IMG/VR virus record: IMGVR_UViG_3300017788_000189
Coordinates: 1 to 22,625 of that record
Origin: a virus
Direction: 5' to 3' (one strand)
DNA: 22,625 nt
Part shown: piece by piece, positions 5,437 to 13,652 of the stretch
Position numbering within the stretch: position 1 is the stretch's first letter
How the letters are laid out: each line of letters begins with the position of its first letter
Made by a program: the position numbers and the translations under genes
The notes under the pieces: generated by a model
Databases searched by the model: none
Told to the model about the DNA's origin: nothing
Seen by the model: only the letters and a program-made list of their open reading frames with translations

Positions 5437-6810
5437 TTATCGCACGAGACTATTCAGCCAGTCAATGTCATTGTCTTTTGATGCTTCTAAGATTGCTGCA
5501 GCGAGCGCAAATGCATAGTCATCAACACCCACTTCCTTGCCACCAGTAACGGCCCATTGACCGCTTGCTCTATAAATTACGCTTAAGTTCTTGAGCTGAG
5601 AAACCGCCTTCTGATGAGGATAAAGTTCGACAAGTCCTGCATTGAATAGCTCCTTCATTTTGCTGAAAGCCTTCATTTTTGTACTGACGGACCAAGCGAG
5701 CTCTGCAATGGGAAAGTCCTTGGAAAGATTTTGAATGATAAAACTACTATTAAATTGGTCAAGCACAATGCTTTGAAACTCATAAATACGATGATGCTCC
5801 TTAATCCATTCTTCCACTTTTGCCATATTCACTTCTTTTTTCCCGCCAATTTCAAAGTCAGGCTCAAAGGCATGAAACTTGTCCACGACTAGCCTCGGGC
5901 CTTCATAATGTACAATACAGGCCGTATAATCGTCTCTGCCCACGCCTCCCCTGGCAGGGTCCAATGAGAGCACATAGGTGCCAGTAAATTCTTTTTCTGG
6001 AAAGAGGATACTTCTTTCCTTGTTAATCGCTGCCTCAACGATTTCAGATGCAAGCAGAGCTGTATTATTTTTGGCAAACTGAGCGCCATATTCCACCCAA
6101 AATTTATCAGGATCGCGCTTCAGCTCAGCATCAAGGAATGCACATCCCCATGGCAAATTGATATTGACCTCCCACGTTGGGAGATTTACTGCCTGCATGA
6201 AAGGGAATTCTCCAGACTTTGCTTCGCAGTAGTGCTGGTAGAAAAGGCCGTCCGTCAGCCATGGGGACGAAAGCTCCAGGATGCGACCATGGTGGCCAAA
6301 CTGAGCAATGGAAGGAGATAGGGCGTCATAAATGGCCTTGGCTCCTCTGTTTGCATCGCCTTCAATTGCGAAGCTCAGCTCGTCCATAATGAGCATTACC
6401 ACTGCCTTCCCTCGAGAGGCACGAGCAGAAGCCGGGATGGCTTGGAAGACGCAGTTATTGCTGGTTTCAATTTCAGTGGCAGTTTCCCTCGTAATCTCAT
6501 TGACCAAAGGGCTTTCCATGAGCAACTGCCGAATGTTATTGAGCGCCAGTTTGGCTTGGCTTTGATCATTGGCAATGGTTAAAATGTACCATTTCTCTGC
6601 TCTTCTTACGCGGCGCCTATAGTGCTCTTCTAGGACAAAGCAGGCATAGAGTGCAGCAATAGCAGCCATAAGCGTCTTTCCGCAGCGTCTTCCGAGCGCC
6701 CATACGGCATGCGTTTTATTACCGCCAAAATAGCCATCAAGAATTCTTTTTTGCTCGGGCCAAAGCTCTAGCTTTAGAACGTGCTTTGCAAAATCACTGC
6801 ATGAAAGCAT
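5437..6810 (-). CDS. terL: Terminase large subunit
   Basis: This is the DNA-packaging motor ATPase and nuclease that docks on the portal, pumps DNA into the prohead and cuts the concatemer. The 457-residue protein has an N-terminal ATPase domain with Walker A GRRCGKT (residues 40-46) and Walker B VMLIMDE (D143-E144). Its C-terminal RNase H-like nuclease domain has an acidic residue in LSLDPARG (about 281), another in VLDQFNS and a last one in VDDYAFA (about 430). The start at 6810 overlaps the 3' end of the upstream nuclease-like gene by 17 bases, which suggests translational coupling. It lies on the minus strand, opposite the portal and all other virion genes. No small terminase is recognisable in the window. 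Confidence 0.93.
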   Translation of the reverse strand: MLSCSDFAKHVLKLELWPEQKRILDGYFGGNKTHAVWALGRRCGKTLMAAIAALYACFVLEEHYRRRVRRAEKWYILTIANDQSQAKLALNNIRQLLMESPLVNEITRETATEIETSNNCVFQAIPASARASRGKAVVMLIMDELSFAIEGDANRGAKAIYDALSPSIAQFGHHGRILELSSPWLTDGLFYQHYCEAKSGEFPFMQAVNLPTWEVNINLPWGCAFLDAELKRDPDKFWVEYGAQFAKNNTALLASEIVEAAINKERSILFPEKEFTGTYVLSLDPARGGVGRDDYTACIVHYEGPRLVVDKFHAFEPDFEIGGKKEVNMAKVEEWIKEHHRIYEFQSIVLDQFNSSFIIQNLSKDFPIAELAWSVSTKMKAFSKMKELFNAGLVELYPHQKAVSQLKNLSVIYRASGQWAVTGGKEVGVDDYAFALAAAILEASKDNDIDWLNSLVR

Positions 6811-7297
6811 GAGGTTTTAGGGTGCTCATTGGACGAAGAAATTCTTTGGGGACAAAATAGGCAGGTCGGCCTCTAGCTGGATCAGCCCAAAACCTCTCCT
6901 CCATCGCCTCTTCTCCCCAGCACCAGCCGTGGACGAAGGTTTTTTGGTTTTCAATGGTCACGAGCACAAATTTTTTGTGTGGGTTTTCATTTTTTTGCAC
7001 GATGAGGTCATAGGAGTGCTTTGAACGTGTTTTCACATCAATTCCCGGCAGGTCGTCTGAACCGCGACGAGCATCGGTTTCTTTGTAAAGCTCATGCTTA
7101 AGGCCCAGCAAGGCAGCCACGGCCATTTCCCCTGCGGCGCCCAGTAGGTGAATTTCGAGAGCCTTGTCGCCACAGGCGGCTCCTTTGTTCCGCCCACGAA
7201 GCCCTTTGGCTTCATTGACCGACTGGCGCCTATGACCCTCCTCCATTGCATACTTCCTTTCCTCTGCGGAGAAGACAAATTCAATGGGTGTGGGCAT
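6794..7297 (-). CDS. PD-(D/E)XK nuclease-like protein encoded next to terL
   Basis: From ATG 7297 the product has 167 residues. It contains GAAGEMAVAALLGL (E57), followed 30 residues later by GIDVKTRS (D87, K89), then YDLIVQ and KKFVLVTI strands. This helix-E, D-x-K and beta order is that of the PD-(D/E)XK restriction-nuclease-like fold, and similar proteins of unknown role are frequent beside terminases in phage genomes. The C-terminus (ADPARGRPAYFVPKEFLRP) is typical of that group. It could trim or cut DNA during packaging, process concatemers or recombination intermediates, or degrade host DNA. Upstream in-frame ATGs at 7312, 7321 and 7332 are possible but add a hydrophobic leader (MRAMFLFF) not expected here. 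Its start and the portal start are divergent, 63 bases apart. Confidence 0.72.
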   Translation of the reverse strand: MPTPIEFVFSAEERKYAMEEGHRRQSVNEAKGLRGRNKGAACGDKALEIHLLGAAGEMAVAALLGLKHELYKETDARRGSDDLPGIDVKTRSKHSYDLIVQKNENPHKKFVLVTIENQKTFVHGWCWGEEAMEERFWADPARGRPAYFVPKEFLRPMSTLKPHAFMQ

Positions 7298-7360
7298 AAA
7301 GAACAAAAACATCGCTCTCATGGTAGCCACATTTAGAATGAATGCAAGCCTGTTGTGTGA

Positions 7361-9448
7361 ATGATGTCTGAAGAAGTGGTGGATCTTGGTCATGCGTCTG
7401 CTGGCGGCCTGAGAAACGATGGACTGGCCAATGCTTTGACTGGCATGGGCATCGCGGGGCGTGACAAGAGCTTGTTCACACAGGCACAGCCAATTATTTT
7501 TCTGTCGCAGGAAGAGCTCGAAGGGCTTTATGGGGAATGGTTGCCGCGAAGGATTGTCGATATTTACGCGGAGCAAGCCACCCGCAAGGGCTTCAAGGTT
7601 CTTTTTGGCGGCGAAGGTGCTGCTGCTGAAGAAGTGGTGGGCATTGAGCAAGTGATTGAAGATTTGTACATCCTTGAAAACTTCATGCTTGCCTCCAAGA
7701 ATTCCAGGCTGTACGGAGGCTCAGTCATTCTTCTTTATATTGACGATGGGCGTGCCGCTGACCAGCCCGTTGACAAGAGCCGCATTTACGCAGTGGAGGG
7801 CATGGAGGTTTTGGACCGCTGGCAAATTGCTCCGCTTATCAACGAAAATAATTTGTACGACTATTCAAAGGCGACATACTATCAAATTATTTCGGGCGAT
7901 TTGATTAACCAACCGCAACTAGTCAAAATTCACAAAGACAGGATTTTGCGCTTTGACGGCGATTGGCTTCCCTATCGCATTAGACAAAGAAACTATGGGT
8001 GGGGAATGAGCAGTTTGCAGACCATTTACGAAAGCTTCAAGCACTATTGGACCGGCTTAAATAGCGCCGCCACTTTATTGTGCGAGTTTGATATTTTCGT
8101 GCATAAAATTCGCGGCTTGTCTCAAATGCTTGCGGCCGGAAAGGAAAAAGATGTGCGAGATCGTTTGGTGCTGAACGATATGAGCAAGAGCGTTTATCGT
8201 GGCTATGCGATTGATGCGGAAAAAGAAGAGCTTGAATTTATTAGCCGCAATTTTGGTGGCGTTGGAGAAATCTTGGAAAAGATGCGCATTGATATTATTG
8301 GCGCGTCAAAAATTCCTCATACGGTGCTATTTGGTGAAAGCCCTAGTGGCCTTGGCTCTACGGGGCGAAGCGAAGAAAGAGATTTTGCTAAGACGCTTGC
8401 AGACTATCAACAGTCCACTTTCCATCGCCCCTTGAAGAAGCTGATGACCTACATCATGCTCAGCAAAATGGGGCCAACGCAGGGCAGGATGCCCGAGTCT
8501 TGGCGCATTTCGTTTAACAATCTGTTTGAACTGAATGAACGAGAAAAAGCTGACGTAAGGGCTCGCGTGGCGGCCGTAGACGGGCGATATATTCAACTTG
8601 GCGTGCTGAGTCCCAAGGAAGTGGCTGATGCCCGTTACGGAGGCTCTGAGTGGTCAATGGAGCTCACTCTCGATCCTTCAGTGGTGCGTGAATTGCCCCA
8701 GCAGGGTGGTTCTCAGGAGAGGGGTGGTTCCTCTCAGAAAGGGAGTGGCTTGGCAGTGCCTCCCGGCGGCCGTGACCCCCTAGACGAAGAAAATGGCACA
8801 CTTCCCATGGATGGTAGTAGAGAGGTGGAGGATTCCGCTGGTTTGTTCCTTCCGCGAGATTTGGAGAAAGTGCGTGGTGATATTGAGTTTAAGGACAAGG
8901 ACTTACACCAGCAGGCGATTGCTGCAGCCAAGGCGAAGTTCAAGGTGTGGCCCAGTGCTTATGCCAGCGCCTACATGGTCCAGAAATACAAAGAGTTCTA
9001 TCAAAAGAAGCATGGCAGTGGCAGCGGCTTCAAGGGAGATGGTGGTGATGTCAATTACGACGATCTAGACAAGTGGTTCAAAGAAGAGTGGGTGAGAATT
9101 GGCGCCAACGGGGAGATTCTTGGAGAATGCGGCGGGCGCGAAGAAAAAGAAGGAAAGCCGAAGTGCCTTCCCAAGGCAAAAGCTGAAGCCATGAGCAAAG
9201 AAGAGCGTCAAACAATCGTTGCTCGCAAGCGCAAGGCCGACCCCAATCCAGAGCGCAAAGGAGCTGCAAAGATGATCAGCAGCAAAGTTGATGCCATCGA
9301 GCCAGTCAAAGTAGAGGGCCTGATGTTGGCGGACATTGACGAGGCCGCTTTTATCAGCGAGGCTGATGTGGACATGGCCCTGCAGCAATGGAAAGAAGAA
9401 GCCCCCGAGCGCTTTAAGGATCTCCTGGAAGCCGACGATGCTGAATAA
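7361..9448 (+). CDS. Portal protein (DUF1073-type) with fused C-terminal module
   Basis: The 695-residue protein forms the dodecameric channel at the packaging vertex. Residues 1-455 resemble the DUF1073/Phage_portal_3 family: an early EWLPRRIVDIYAEQATRKGF, then YGGSVILLYIDDG, and IPHTVLFGESPSGLGSTG. The rest is unusual for a portal. After a low-complexity Gly/Ser linker (about 447-470), residues about 525-655 carry WPSAYASAYMVQKYKEFY followed by DLDKWFKEEWVRIG, a CGG and KPKCLPKAKAEAM cluster, and a basic ARKRKADPNPER stretch. This combination looks like the DUF5872-type module seen in other phages as a separate protein or tail. The last 40 residues are acidic. It begins the plus-strand virion operon, and its stop overlaps the next start by 11 bases. 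Confidence 0.88.
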   Translation: MMSEEVVDLGHASAGGLRNDGLANALTGMGIAGRDKSLFTQAQPIIFLSQEELEGLYGEWLPRRIVDIYAEQATRKGFKVLFGGEGAAAEEVVGIEQVIEDLYILENFMLASKNSRLYGGSVILLYIDDGRAADQPVDKSRIYAVEGMEVLDRWQIAPLINENNLYDYSKATYYQIISGDLINQPQLVKIHKDRILRFDGDWLPYRIRQRNYGWGMSSLQTIYESFKHYWTGLNSAATLLCEFDIFVHKIRGLSQMLAAGKEKDVRDRLVLNDMSKSVYRGYAIDAEKEELEFISRNFGGVGEILEKMRIDIIGASKIPHTVLFGESPSGLGSTGRSEERDFAKTLADYQQSTFHRPLKKLMTYIMLSKMGPTQGRMPESWRISFNNLFELNEREKADVRARVAAVDGRYIQLGVLSPKEVADARYGGSEWSMELTLDPSVVRELPQQGGSQERGGSSQKGSGLAVPPGGRDPLDEENGTLPMDGSREVEDSAGLFLPRDLEKVRGDIEFKDKDLHQQAIAAAKAKFKVWPSAYASAYMVQKYKEFYQKKHGSGSGFKGDGGDVNYDDLDKWFKEEWVRIGANGEILGECGGREEKEGKPKCLPKAKAEAMSKEERQTIVARKRKADPNPERKGAAKMISSKVDAIEPVKVEGLMLADIDEAAFISEADVDMALQQWKEEAPERFKDLLEADDAE

Positions 9449-10115
9449 CATCAGTAGCTTCAGTGAAATCATTTTGTCCAGCAGAATGGACGCCGACTGG
9501 TCTTATGACCAGAAGAGCGGACGTTACCGAGATGAGCGTGGACGATTCTTAAGCAAAGCTTCAGTCGAAAAGCTTTTGGACAAGCGCATAGATAAGCTGG
9601 ACGCAACATTGCGGCGCTTCACGCGCATGTTGATTGATGAGCAAATTACGCTTGACCAGTGGCAGGGCAGTGTCCGCGAATCGCTTAAAGCTGCTCATAT
9701 TCAGGCAGCGGTTATTGGCCACGGTGGTCGCGCCAATATGGGCAGTGCGGAATACGGTCGCATTGGTCAGCGACTTCGCGAAGAATATACTTATCTACAG
9801 GGTTTTGTTCGGGACTTGCTTTCTGAGGCTGTTTCTGCTCCCATGGCTCTTGCTCGTGTTGGTTTATACGCTCAGAGCGTTCGAGGTAGTTATTGGCAGG
9901 GGGCTGAGCTTCGGCAGGAAAAGCAGGGGTATAGCCTTATGCAAAGAATTTTGGACAGCCAAGCGCAACACTGTGCGGACTGTCTCCGGTATGCATCTCA
10001 AGGAGTAGTGCCCATTGGCACTGTGCCGCTTCCTGGCCGACGCTGCGAATGCGGATCCAGGTGCCGTTGCAGTGTTCGCTATTTGAAGCAGCAACCAGCG
10101 ACGGTGCCGGTCTGA
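9438..10115 (+). CDS. MuF-like minor head protein
   Basis: The ATG at 9438 overlaps the end of the portal gene, and the 225-residue product lies where phages usually encode the head-morphogenesis protein that binds the portal inside the capsid. The N-terminal part has a tryptophan-rich segment (MDADWSYDQKSGRYRDERGR) and helices about residues 50-160. The C-terminus holds a cysteine cluster: CADC, then PIGTVPLPG, then CECGSRCRC. Together these follow the MuF pattern of a CxxC, a 'PIG..PLPG' loop and a final CRC. The cysteines may bind zinc. A later ATG at 9487 is an alternative start. Its stop codon forms the loop of a 7-bp hairpin (10106-10122). Confidence 0.72.
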   Translation: MLNNISSFSEIILSSRMDADWSYDQKSGRYRDERGRFLSKASVEKLLDKRIDKLDATLRRFTRMLIDEQITLDQWQGSVRESLKAAHIQAAVIGHGGRANMGSAEYGRIGQRLREEYTYLQGFVRDLLSEAVSAPMALARVGLYAQSVRGSYWQGAELRQEKQGYSLMQRILDSQAQHCADCLRYASQGVVPIGTVPLPGRRCECGSRCRCSVRYLKQQPATVPV

Positions 10116-10152
10116 GACTGGCCACTAGGATCTAGCGAGATTCTTTTTCCTT

Positions 10153-12048
10153 GTGGCAACCATCCTCTATTGCGGCGACGCTGCTTGCCAAACTGGCTTC
10201 GGCCGAGTGGCTGAGTACCTGCTGCCTGCTCTCGCAGAAAAGCATGACGTGCATGTGCTGGCGGTTAATTGGCACGGCGACCCAGACCCCATGCAAAAGC
10301 ATTGCAAGATGTATCCAGCCATGGCCCACGGCAGCGACCCGTTTGGCAGCCATCGCATTGGCGAACTCTTGCAAACTATCAAGCCAGACTTGGTATGGGT
10401 GACCAATGATATTTGGTGTGCCATTAACCTTTGGGAAGCGGCCAAGCCATTTCAGGAAGCCTTGGGCTTCAAATGGTTTGTCTATACGCCCATTGATAGT
10501 TACGGACTTTTCCCCGAGCTGTTGCCTGCGCTAGAGGAGTGGGATGGCATTGCCACCTACACGCGATTTGGGGCAGAAGAAATTCGCAAGATTGGTTACA
10601 AAGACAAGGTTCGTATTGTAGGCCATGGCACTGACTTCTCGAAGTTTTTTCGCCTGGATCAAGCAGAGTGCCGCAAAGAACTGGGAGTGCCTGAAGATGT
10701 TTTCATTGTTTTCAATGGCAACAGGAATCAACCGCGCAAACGCATCGACTTAACAATCAAGGGCTTTGTCAAGTTTGCCAAGGACAAGCCAGACGCACGA
10801 TTGTGGCTCAACATGGGGAAAAAAGACATGGGGTGGGACTTGGTGCCTTTGTTCAAGCGTGTGGCGCGAGATGAAGGTTACGAAGCAACCGGCAAGCTCA
10901 TTCTCACCAGTCCGCATTTTTCCACTAGCAACTGTCTCCCCATTGAGCAGTTGAACAAGGTGTACAATGCCGTGGATATTGGCGTGAACACTTGCATTGG
11001 CGAGGGATGGGGCCTGGTCAATACCGAGCATGCTGCCACTGGAGTGGCTCAATTGGTTCCAGACCACACAAGCTTGAAGGAAATCTTTCATGGCATTCCC
11101 CGCATCGTCTGTCATGGCTCTGAAACCGATAGGAACTATGGGCTCGAGAGGCCGCTGCCAGAGCCTGATAGCATGGCCGAGCTCTTGACCAGCTATTACA
11201 GCAATCGCACAGCCCTTAAGCAGGCTGGTGACTGGTGCTATCAGCGTGTTCACGAACAAGAGCTGTCTTGGCCCTCCATTCAAAAGCAAATGCTGAACAT
11301 CGTCAAAGAACTGCTTGTCACGGCAAAGAAAACCGCCGCCAAGGGCTTCGCAAAAAAGCCTAAGGGCCAGGGGACAACCAGCTTCCCTGGCCGACAAACG
11401 CAATGGATTGATTTCAGCGAAAGCAATAACGTCTTCTGTATCAGCATTGAAGGGGATGACCGGCGCCAAAAGTTTGCCGATCAGATGGGGAAAATTGGTC
11501 AGGCATTTAATTGGTGGGCGGCTTTCGATGGCAGGCAACTGTCTCGCAAGGAGTTGGATGCACAAAGTCCGGTGCCGATTGACTGGGAGGTCGATGAAGA
11601 CAAGGACACGCTCAAGCGCGTCGGAGAGGCCGCCCTTATTCTCTCCTCCATTGCCCTTTGGAAACATGCCGTCGATCAAGACATGGATCATCTCGTGATT
11701 CTGGAGGACGACACTGAAGTGATGCGCCCGCTGATCCTTGAAGTGCCAGAGGACGCAGACCTTGTCTTTTTCAATGATCGCAGCATGCGAAATAAAGACG
11801 GTTTCACTTGGGGATATGTATGTGGCACGGATGGTTATTTGGTTACCAAGCAAGGACTATCCAAGCTGCTTGAAGTCTTTTCGCGGGCCTATTTGCCCTT
11901 GGATCTCCAAATGATTGCCAACACGGAGAGCATGCGTGATTGCAAACACCACTTATTTGCCTATAGGAAAGAAGAGCTGCCCCTCTTGAAAAGCTACACA
12001 CTGCCTCCCATTGCTTTCCACAACAACTCCCCCTCCCGCATCCGATGA
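10153..12048 (+). CDS. Two-domain glycosyltransferase (GT4-like + GT25-like)
   Basis: The GTG at 10153 opens a 631-residue protein with two catalytic modules. Residues 1-400 look like a GT-B, GT4-type retaining transferase: a glycine-containing N-terminal strand (YCGDAACQTGFGR), FNGNRNQPRKRIDLTIKGF, and the E-x7-E motif EGWGLVNTE (E284, E292). A basic Lys/Ala/Gly-rich linker (about 395-420) leads to a GT25-like module. This has VFCISIEGDDRR, FNWWAAFDGR, then VILEDDTEV (E518-D520), the metal-binding ExD-type site of LPS-type transferases. It would transfer sugars from nucleotide donors, possibly two successive residues on one acceptor. The acceptor is unknown: virion protein, host surface glycan or phage DNA are options. 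It sits between head genes, and the radical SAM gene overlaps its stop (ATGA). Confidence 0.85.
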   Translation: MATILYCGDAACQTGFGRVAEYLLPALAEKHDVHVLAVNWHGDPDPMQKHCKMYPAMAHGSDPFGSHRIGELLQTIKPDLVWVTNDIWCAINLWEAAKPFQEALGFKWFVYTPIDSYGLFPELLPALEEWDGIATYTRFGAEEIRKIGYKDKVRIVGHGTDFSKFFRLDQAECRKELGVPEDVFIVFNGNRNQPRKRIDLTIKGFVKFAKDKPDARLWLNMGKKDMGWDLVPLFKRVARDEGYEATGKLILTSPHFSTSNCLPIEQLNKVYNAVDIGVNTCIGEGWGLVNTEHAATGVAQLVPDHTSLKEIFHGIPRIVCHGSETDRNYGLERPLPEPDSMAELLTSYYSNRTALKQAGDWCYQRVHEQELSWPSIQKQMLNIVKELLVTAKKTAAKGFAKKPKGQGTTSFPGRQTQWIDFSESNNVFCISIEGDDRRQKFADQMGKIGQAFNWWAAFDGRQLSRKELDAQSPVPIDWEVDEDKDTLKRVGEAALILSSIALWKHAVDQDMDHLVILEDDTEVMRPLILEVPEDADLVFFNDRSMRNKDGFTWGYVCGTDGYLVTKQGLSKLLEVFSRAYLPLDLQMIANTESMRDCKHHLFAYRKEELPLLKSYTLPPIAFHNNSPSRIR

Positions 12049-12980
12049 ATCGCCTTAAGAACGTTCAAATTCAAACGCAAGGAGCTTGCAATGCAAACTG
12101 TGTTTTTTGCCCTTGGATAGAAAGTTGGCATCATGCCAATTACGGCGTGATGGATAGAGAATTGTTTTCACGCATTTTAGATATGCTGCTGCCATGGAAA
12201 GAAAACATTGAAGATGGCGGCAAGATTTGTCCCTATTTAATGCAAGAGCCTTTTGTTGACAAACGCATTTTTGAGCTGTGTGAAGAAATACAAAGCAAGT
12301 TTCCGAGAGCTGTTCTTGAACTTTCGACCAATGGGGCGTTGCTTTCCAAGGACAAAACCGAGCGGCTTATTCCCTTGTTAGAAGGCAAGCCTCATGAACT
12401 ATGGGTGAGTCACCATGGCGTTGACAAGGCTTCCCACGAAGAAATCATGAAAATCAACCATGAAAGATCCACTTCTAACTTGATCAATTTGATTAAAGAA
12501 GCCAAGGGGCGCTTAAACATCCGAGTGAGAGGAAGCGGGTCTTCTCGTACTGGCATTGGACGCCATTGGTTCTCCCGACAAGAATATTTTGAATACTGGT
12601 ACAAGCTTTCCAAGGAGCACGGCTTTAATCTCTCGTGGATTGATTTGGACTACTTCACCTATCATGACCGAGCTGGAACAATCAACAGGAAAGAGCGGGG
12701 CGCCGGAGAAAATAATTTCGGGAAGGTTCGCGACATTGGCCCAGGGTCGCCGTTCCATTGCAGCCGTTTGGACGAATGGCTTCATGTTATGTGGAATGGT
12801 GACATTCGACTGTGCTGCATGGACTACCACGCTGAGGTCAAGCTTCCCAATTTGAACCATATGACGATTGAGGAGTATTACCAAGGAAAGGACTTTGGGG
12901 AAGTGGCCGCGCAAGTAACGGGACAAATTGAAAGCCCAGACGATTTTATTTGCAAAAGATGCACGAGTCCAGGGGGCTAA
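12045..12980 (+). CDS. Radical SAM protein with C-terminal cysteine cluster (SPASM-like)
   Basis: The 311-residue protein begins with the radical SAM iron-sulfur motif CNANCVFC (C15, C19, C22; CX3CX2C) and continues with the expected beta/alpha barrel features: a GGKICPYLMQEP loop, LELSTNGALL and LWVSHHG. The C-terminal third has further cysteines, FHCSRLDEW, RLCCMDY and ICKRC. These resemble a SPASM or twitch auxiliary cluster binding additional iron-sulfur centres. Such enzymes cleave S-adenosylmethionine to a radical and modify peptides, sugars or tRNA. Its ATG overlaps the glycosyltransferase stop by four bases, so the two proteins are made together. A joint glycan or glycopeptide modification is a reasonable inference. 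No precursor peptide is recognisable nearby. Confidence 0.85.
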   Translation: MNRLKNVQIQTQGACNANCVFCPWIESWHHANYGVMDRELFSRILDMLLPWKENIEDGGKICPYLMQEPFVDKRIFELCEEIQSKFPRAVLELSTNGALLSKDKTERLIPLLEGKPHELWVSHHGVDKASHEEIMKINHERSTSNLINLIKEAKGRLNIRVRGSGSSRTGIGRHWFSRQEYFEYWYKLSKEHGFNLSWIDLDYFTYHDRAGTINRKERGAGENNFGKVRDIGPGSPFHCSRLDEWLHVMWNGDIRLCCMDYHAEVKLPNLNHMTIEEYYQGKDFGEVAAQVTGQIESPDDFICKRCTSPGG

Positions 12981-13005
12981 GATAAGAGCAGTCCTTTTGA
13001 GCACG

Positions 13006-13302
13006 ATGACCAAGAAAGAAAAGCAGGCGAAGATTCGTCTCGTCATGAGGGAATTCAAGAGCGGCAAGCTGAAGAGCAGCAGCGGCGAAGTAATTACCAG
13101 TCCGCAACGTGCGCTCGCAATTGCGCTGTCTGAAGCCGGAATGTCCCGCAAGCCCAAAAAGGACATGGGCGATGAGTATTACATGGCCTTCATGAAAGAG
13201 CTCGGAGGAGAGGAAGAGGAAGAGGAAGAAATGGATGAAAGCATTGGCGAAAAGCGCTGCAAGGCCTATTTAAGCACTGTCAGAAAAAACAGAAAAAAGT
13301 AG
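13006..13302 (+). CDS. DUF6496-like small protein with acidic tail
   Basis: From ATG 13006 the product has 98 residues. The first 50 match the pattern I associate with DUF6496: a basic KIRLVMREFKSGKLKSSSG followed by SPQRALAIALSEAG and RKPKK. The family occurs in phages and bacteria and has no assigned function. Next comes a glutamate run (GGEEEEEEEMDES, about residues 65-77) and a basic tail ending in VRKNRKK. A longer frame from TTG 12928 overlaps the radical SAM gene and is unlikely. The split into basic head, acidic run and basic tail suggests nucleic-acid or protein binding. It sits in the middle of the head operon, so it may be packaged or assist assembly. Confidence 0.7.
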   Translation: MTKKEKQAKIRLVMREFKSGKLKSSSGEVITSPQRALAIALSEAGMSRKPKKDMGDEYYMAFMKELGGEEEEEEEMDESIGEKRCKAYLSTVRKNRKK

Positions 13303-13331
13303 ATAGGGGCGACGCTGAATCGTTTGCCCCT
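13282..13331 (-). terminator. Hairpin plus T run in the minus direction
   Basis: AGGGGC (13305-13310) pairs with GCCCCT (13326-13331), and ACG/CGT pairs inside it. On the minus strand the hairpin is followed, after the six bases ATCTAC, by a T run (13294-13299 on the plus strand as A's) and then a second. It could stop antisense transcripts coming from the regulator gene at 13936-14235. In the plus direction there is no T run, so virion transcripts should pass. Confidence 0.4.
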
Positions 13332-13340
13332 CCATCGTCA

Positions 13341-13652
13341 GTGAGAGCCGCAGCGCGTCGTGGCCTCGAGCTTCGCAAGAAATATGGCAAAGGCGGCCTG
13401 ACCACGCAGGAGGCAGGAAAGCAAGGCATTGGTAGTGGCGTTGCAAGGGCCACGAGCCTGGCCAATGGAGAGAAAGTGAGCTACGAAACCATTAAGCGCA
13501 TGGCTGCCTTTTTCTCAAGGCATGAAAAAAATAAGAGTGGTGGAGAGGATGACGCGGGTCGAATTGCGTGGATGCTCTGGGGGTCAGATGCGGGCAGGTC
13601 ATGGGCCAATCGAATTATTAAGATGGTGGAAAGCCGCAAGGGGGATCAATGA
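13341..13652 (+). CDS. Conserved phage-type small protein, 103 aa
   Basis: The frame opens with GTG at 13341. It has a basic N-terminus (ARRGLELRKKYGKGGLT), then a conserved-looking core. That core includes GSGVARATSLANGEKVS, then KRMAAFFSRHEKNK, and after a short Gly/acidic stretch RIAWMLWGSDAGRSWANR. I recognise this order ('RMA.FF.RHE' then 'G.IAW.LWG.DAG..WA') as a recurring element in phage head-region proteins, but I know no defined function for it. The next gene starts inside its stop (ATGA at 13649-13652), so the two are coupled. A hairpin lies between the previous gene and this start. No catalytic motif is evident. Confidence 0.7.
   Translation: MRAAARRGLELRKKYGKGGLTTQEAGKQGIGSGVARATSLANGEKVSYETIKRMAAFFSRHEKNKSGGEDDAGRIAWMLWGSDAGRSWANRIIKMVESRKGDQ

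Noticed and set aside
7298-7651. A long N-terminal extension of the nuclease-like gene on the minus strand.
   Set aside because: It runs antisense through the portal gene, has no domain character, and the family's usual start is near ATG 7297.
10750-11853. A 367-codon minus-strand frame.
   Set aside because: It is entirely antisense to the glycosyltransferase gene, whose domains and motifs are clear. The minus-strand protein shows no family pattern.
12513-13166. A 217-codon minus-strand frame.
   Set aside because: It overlaps the radical SAM and DUF6496-like genes in antisense and has no recognisable features.
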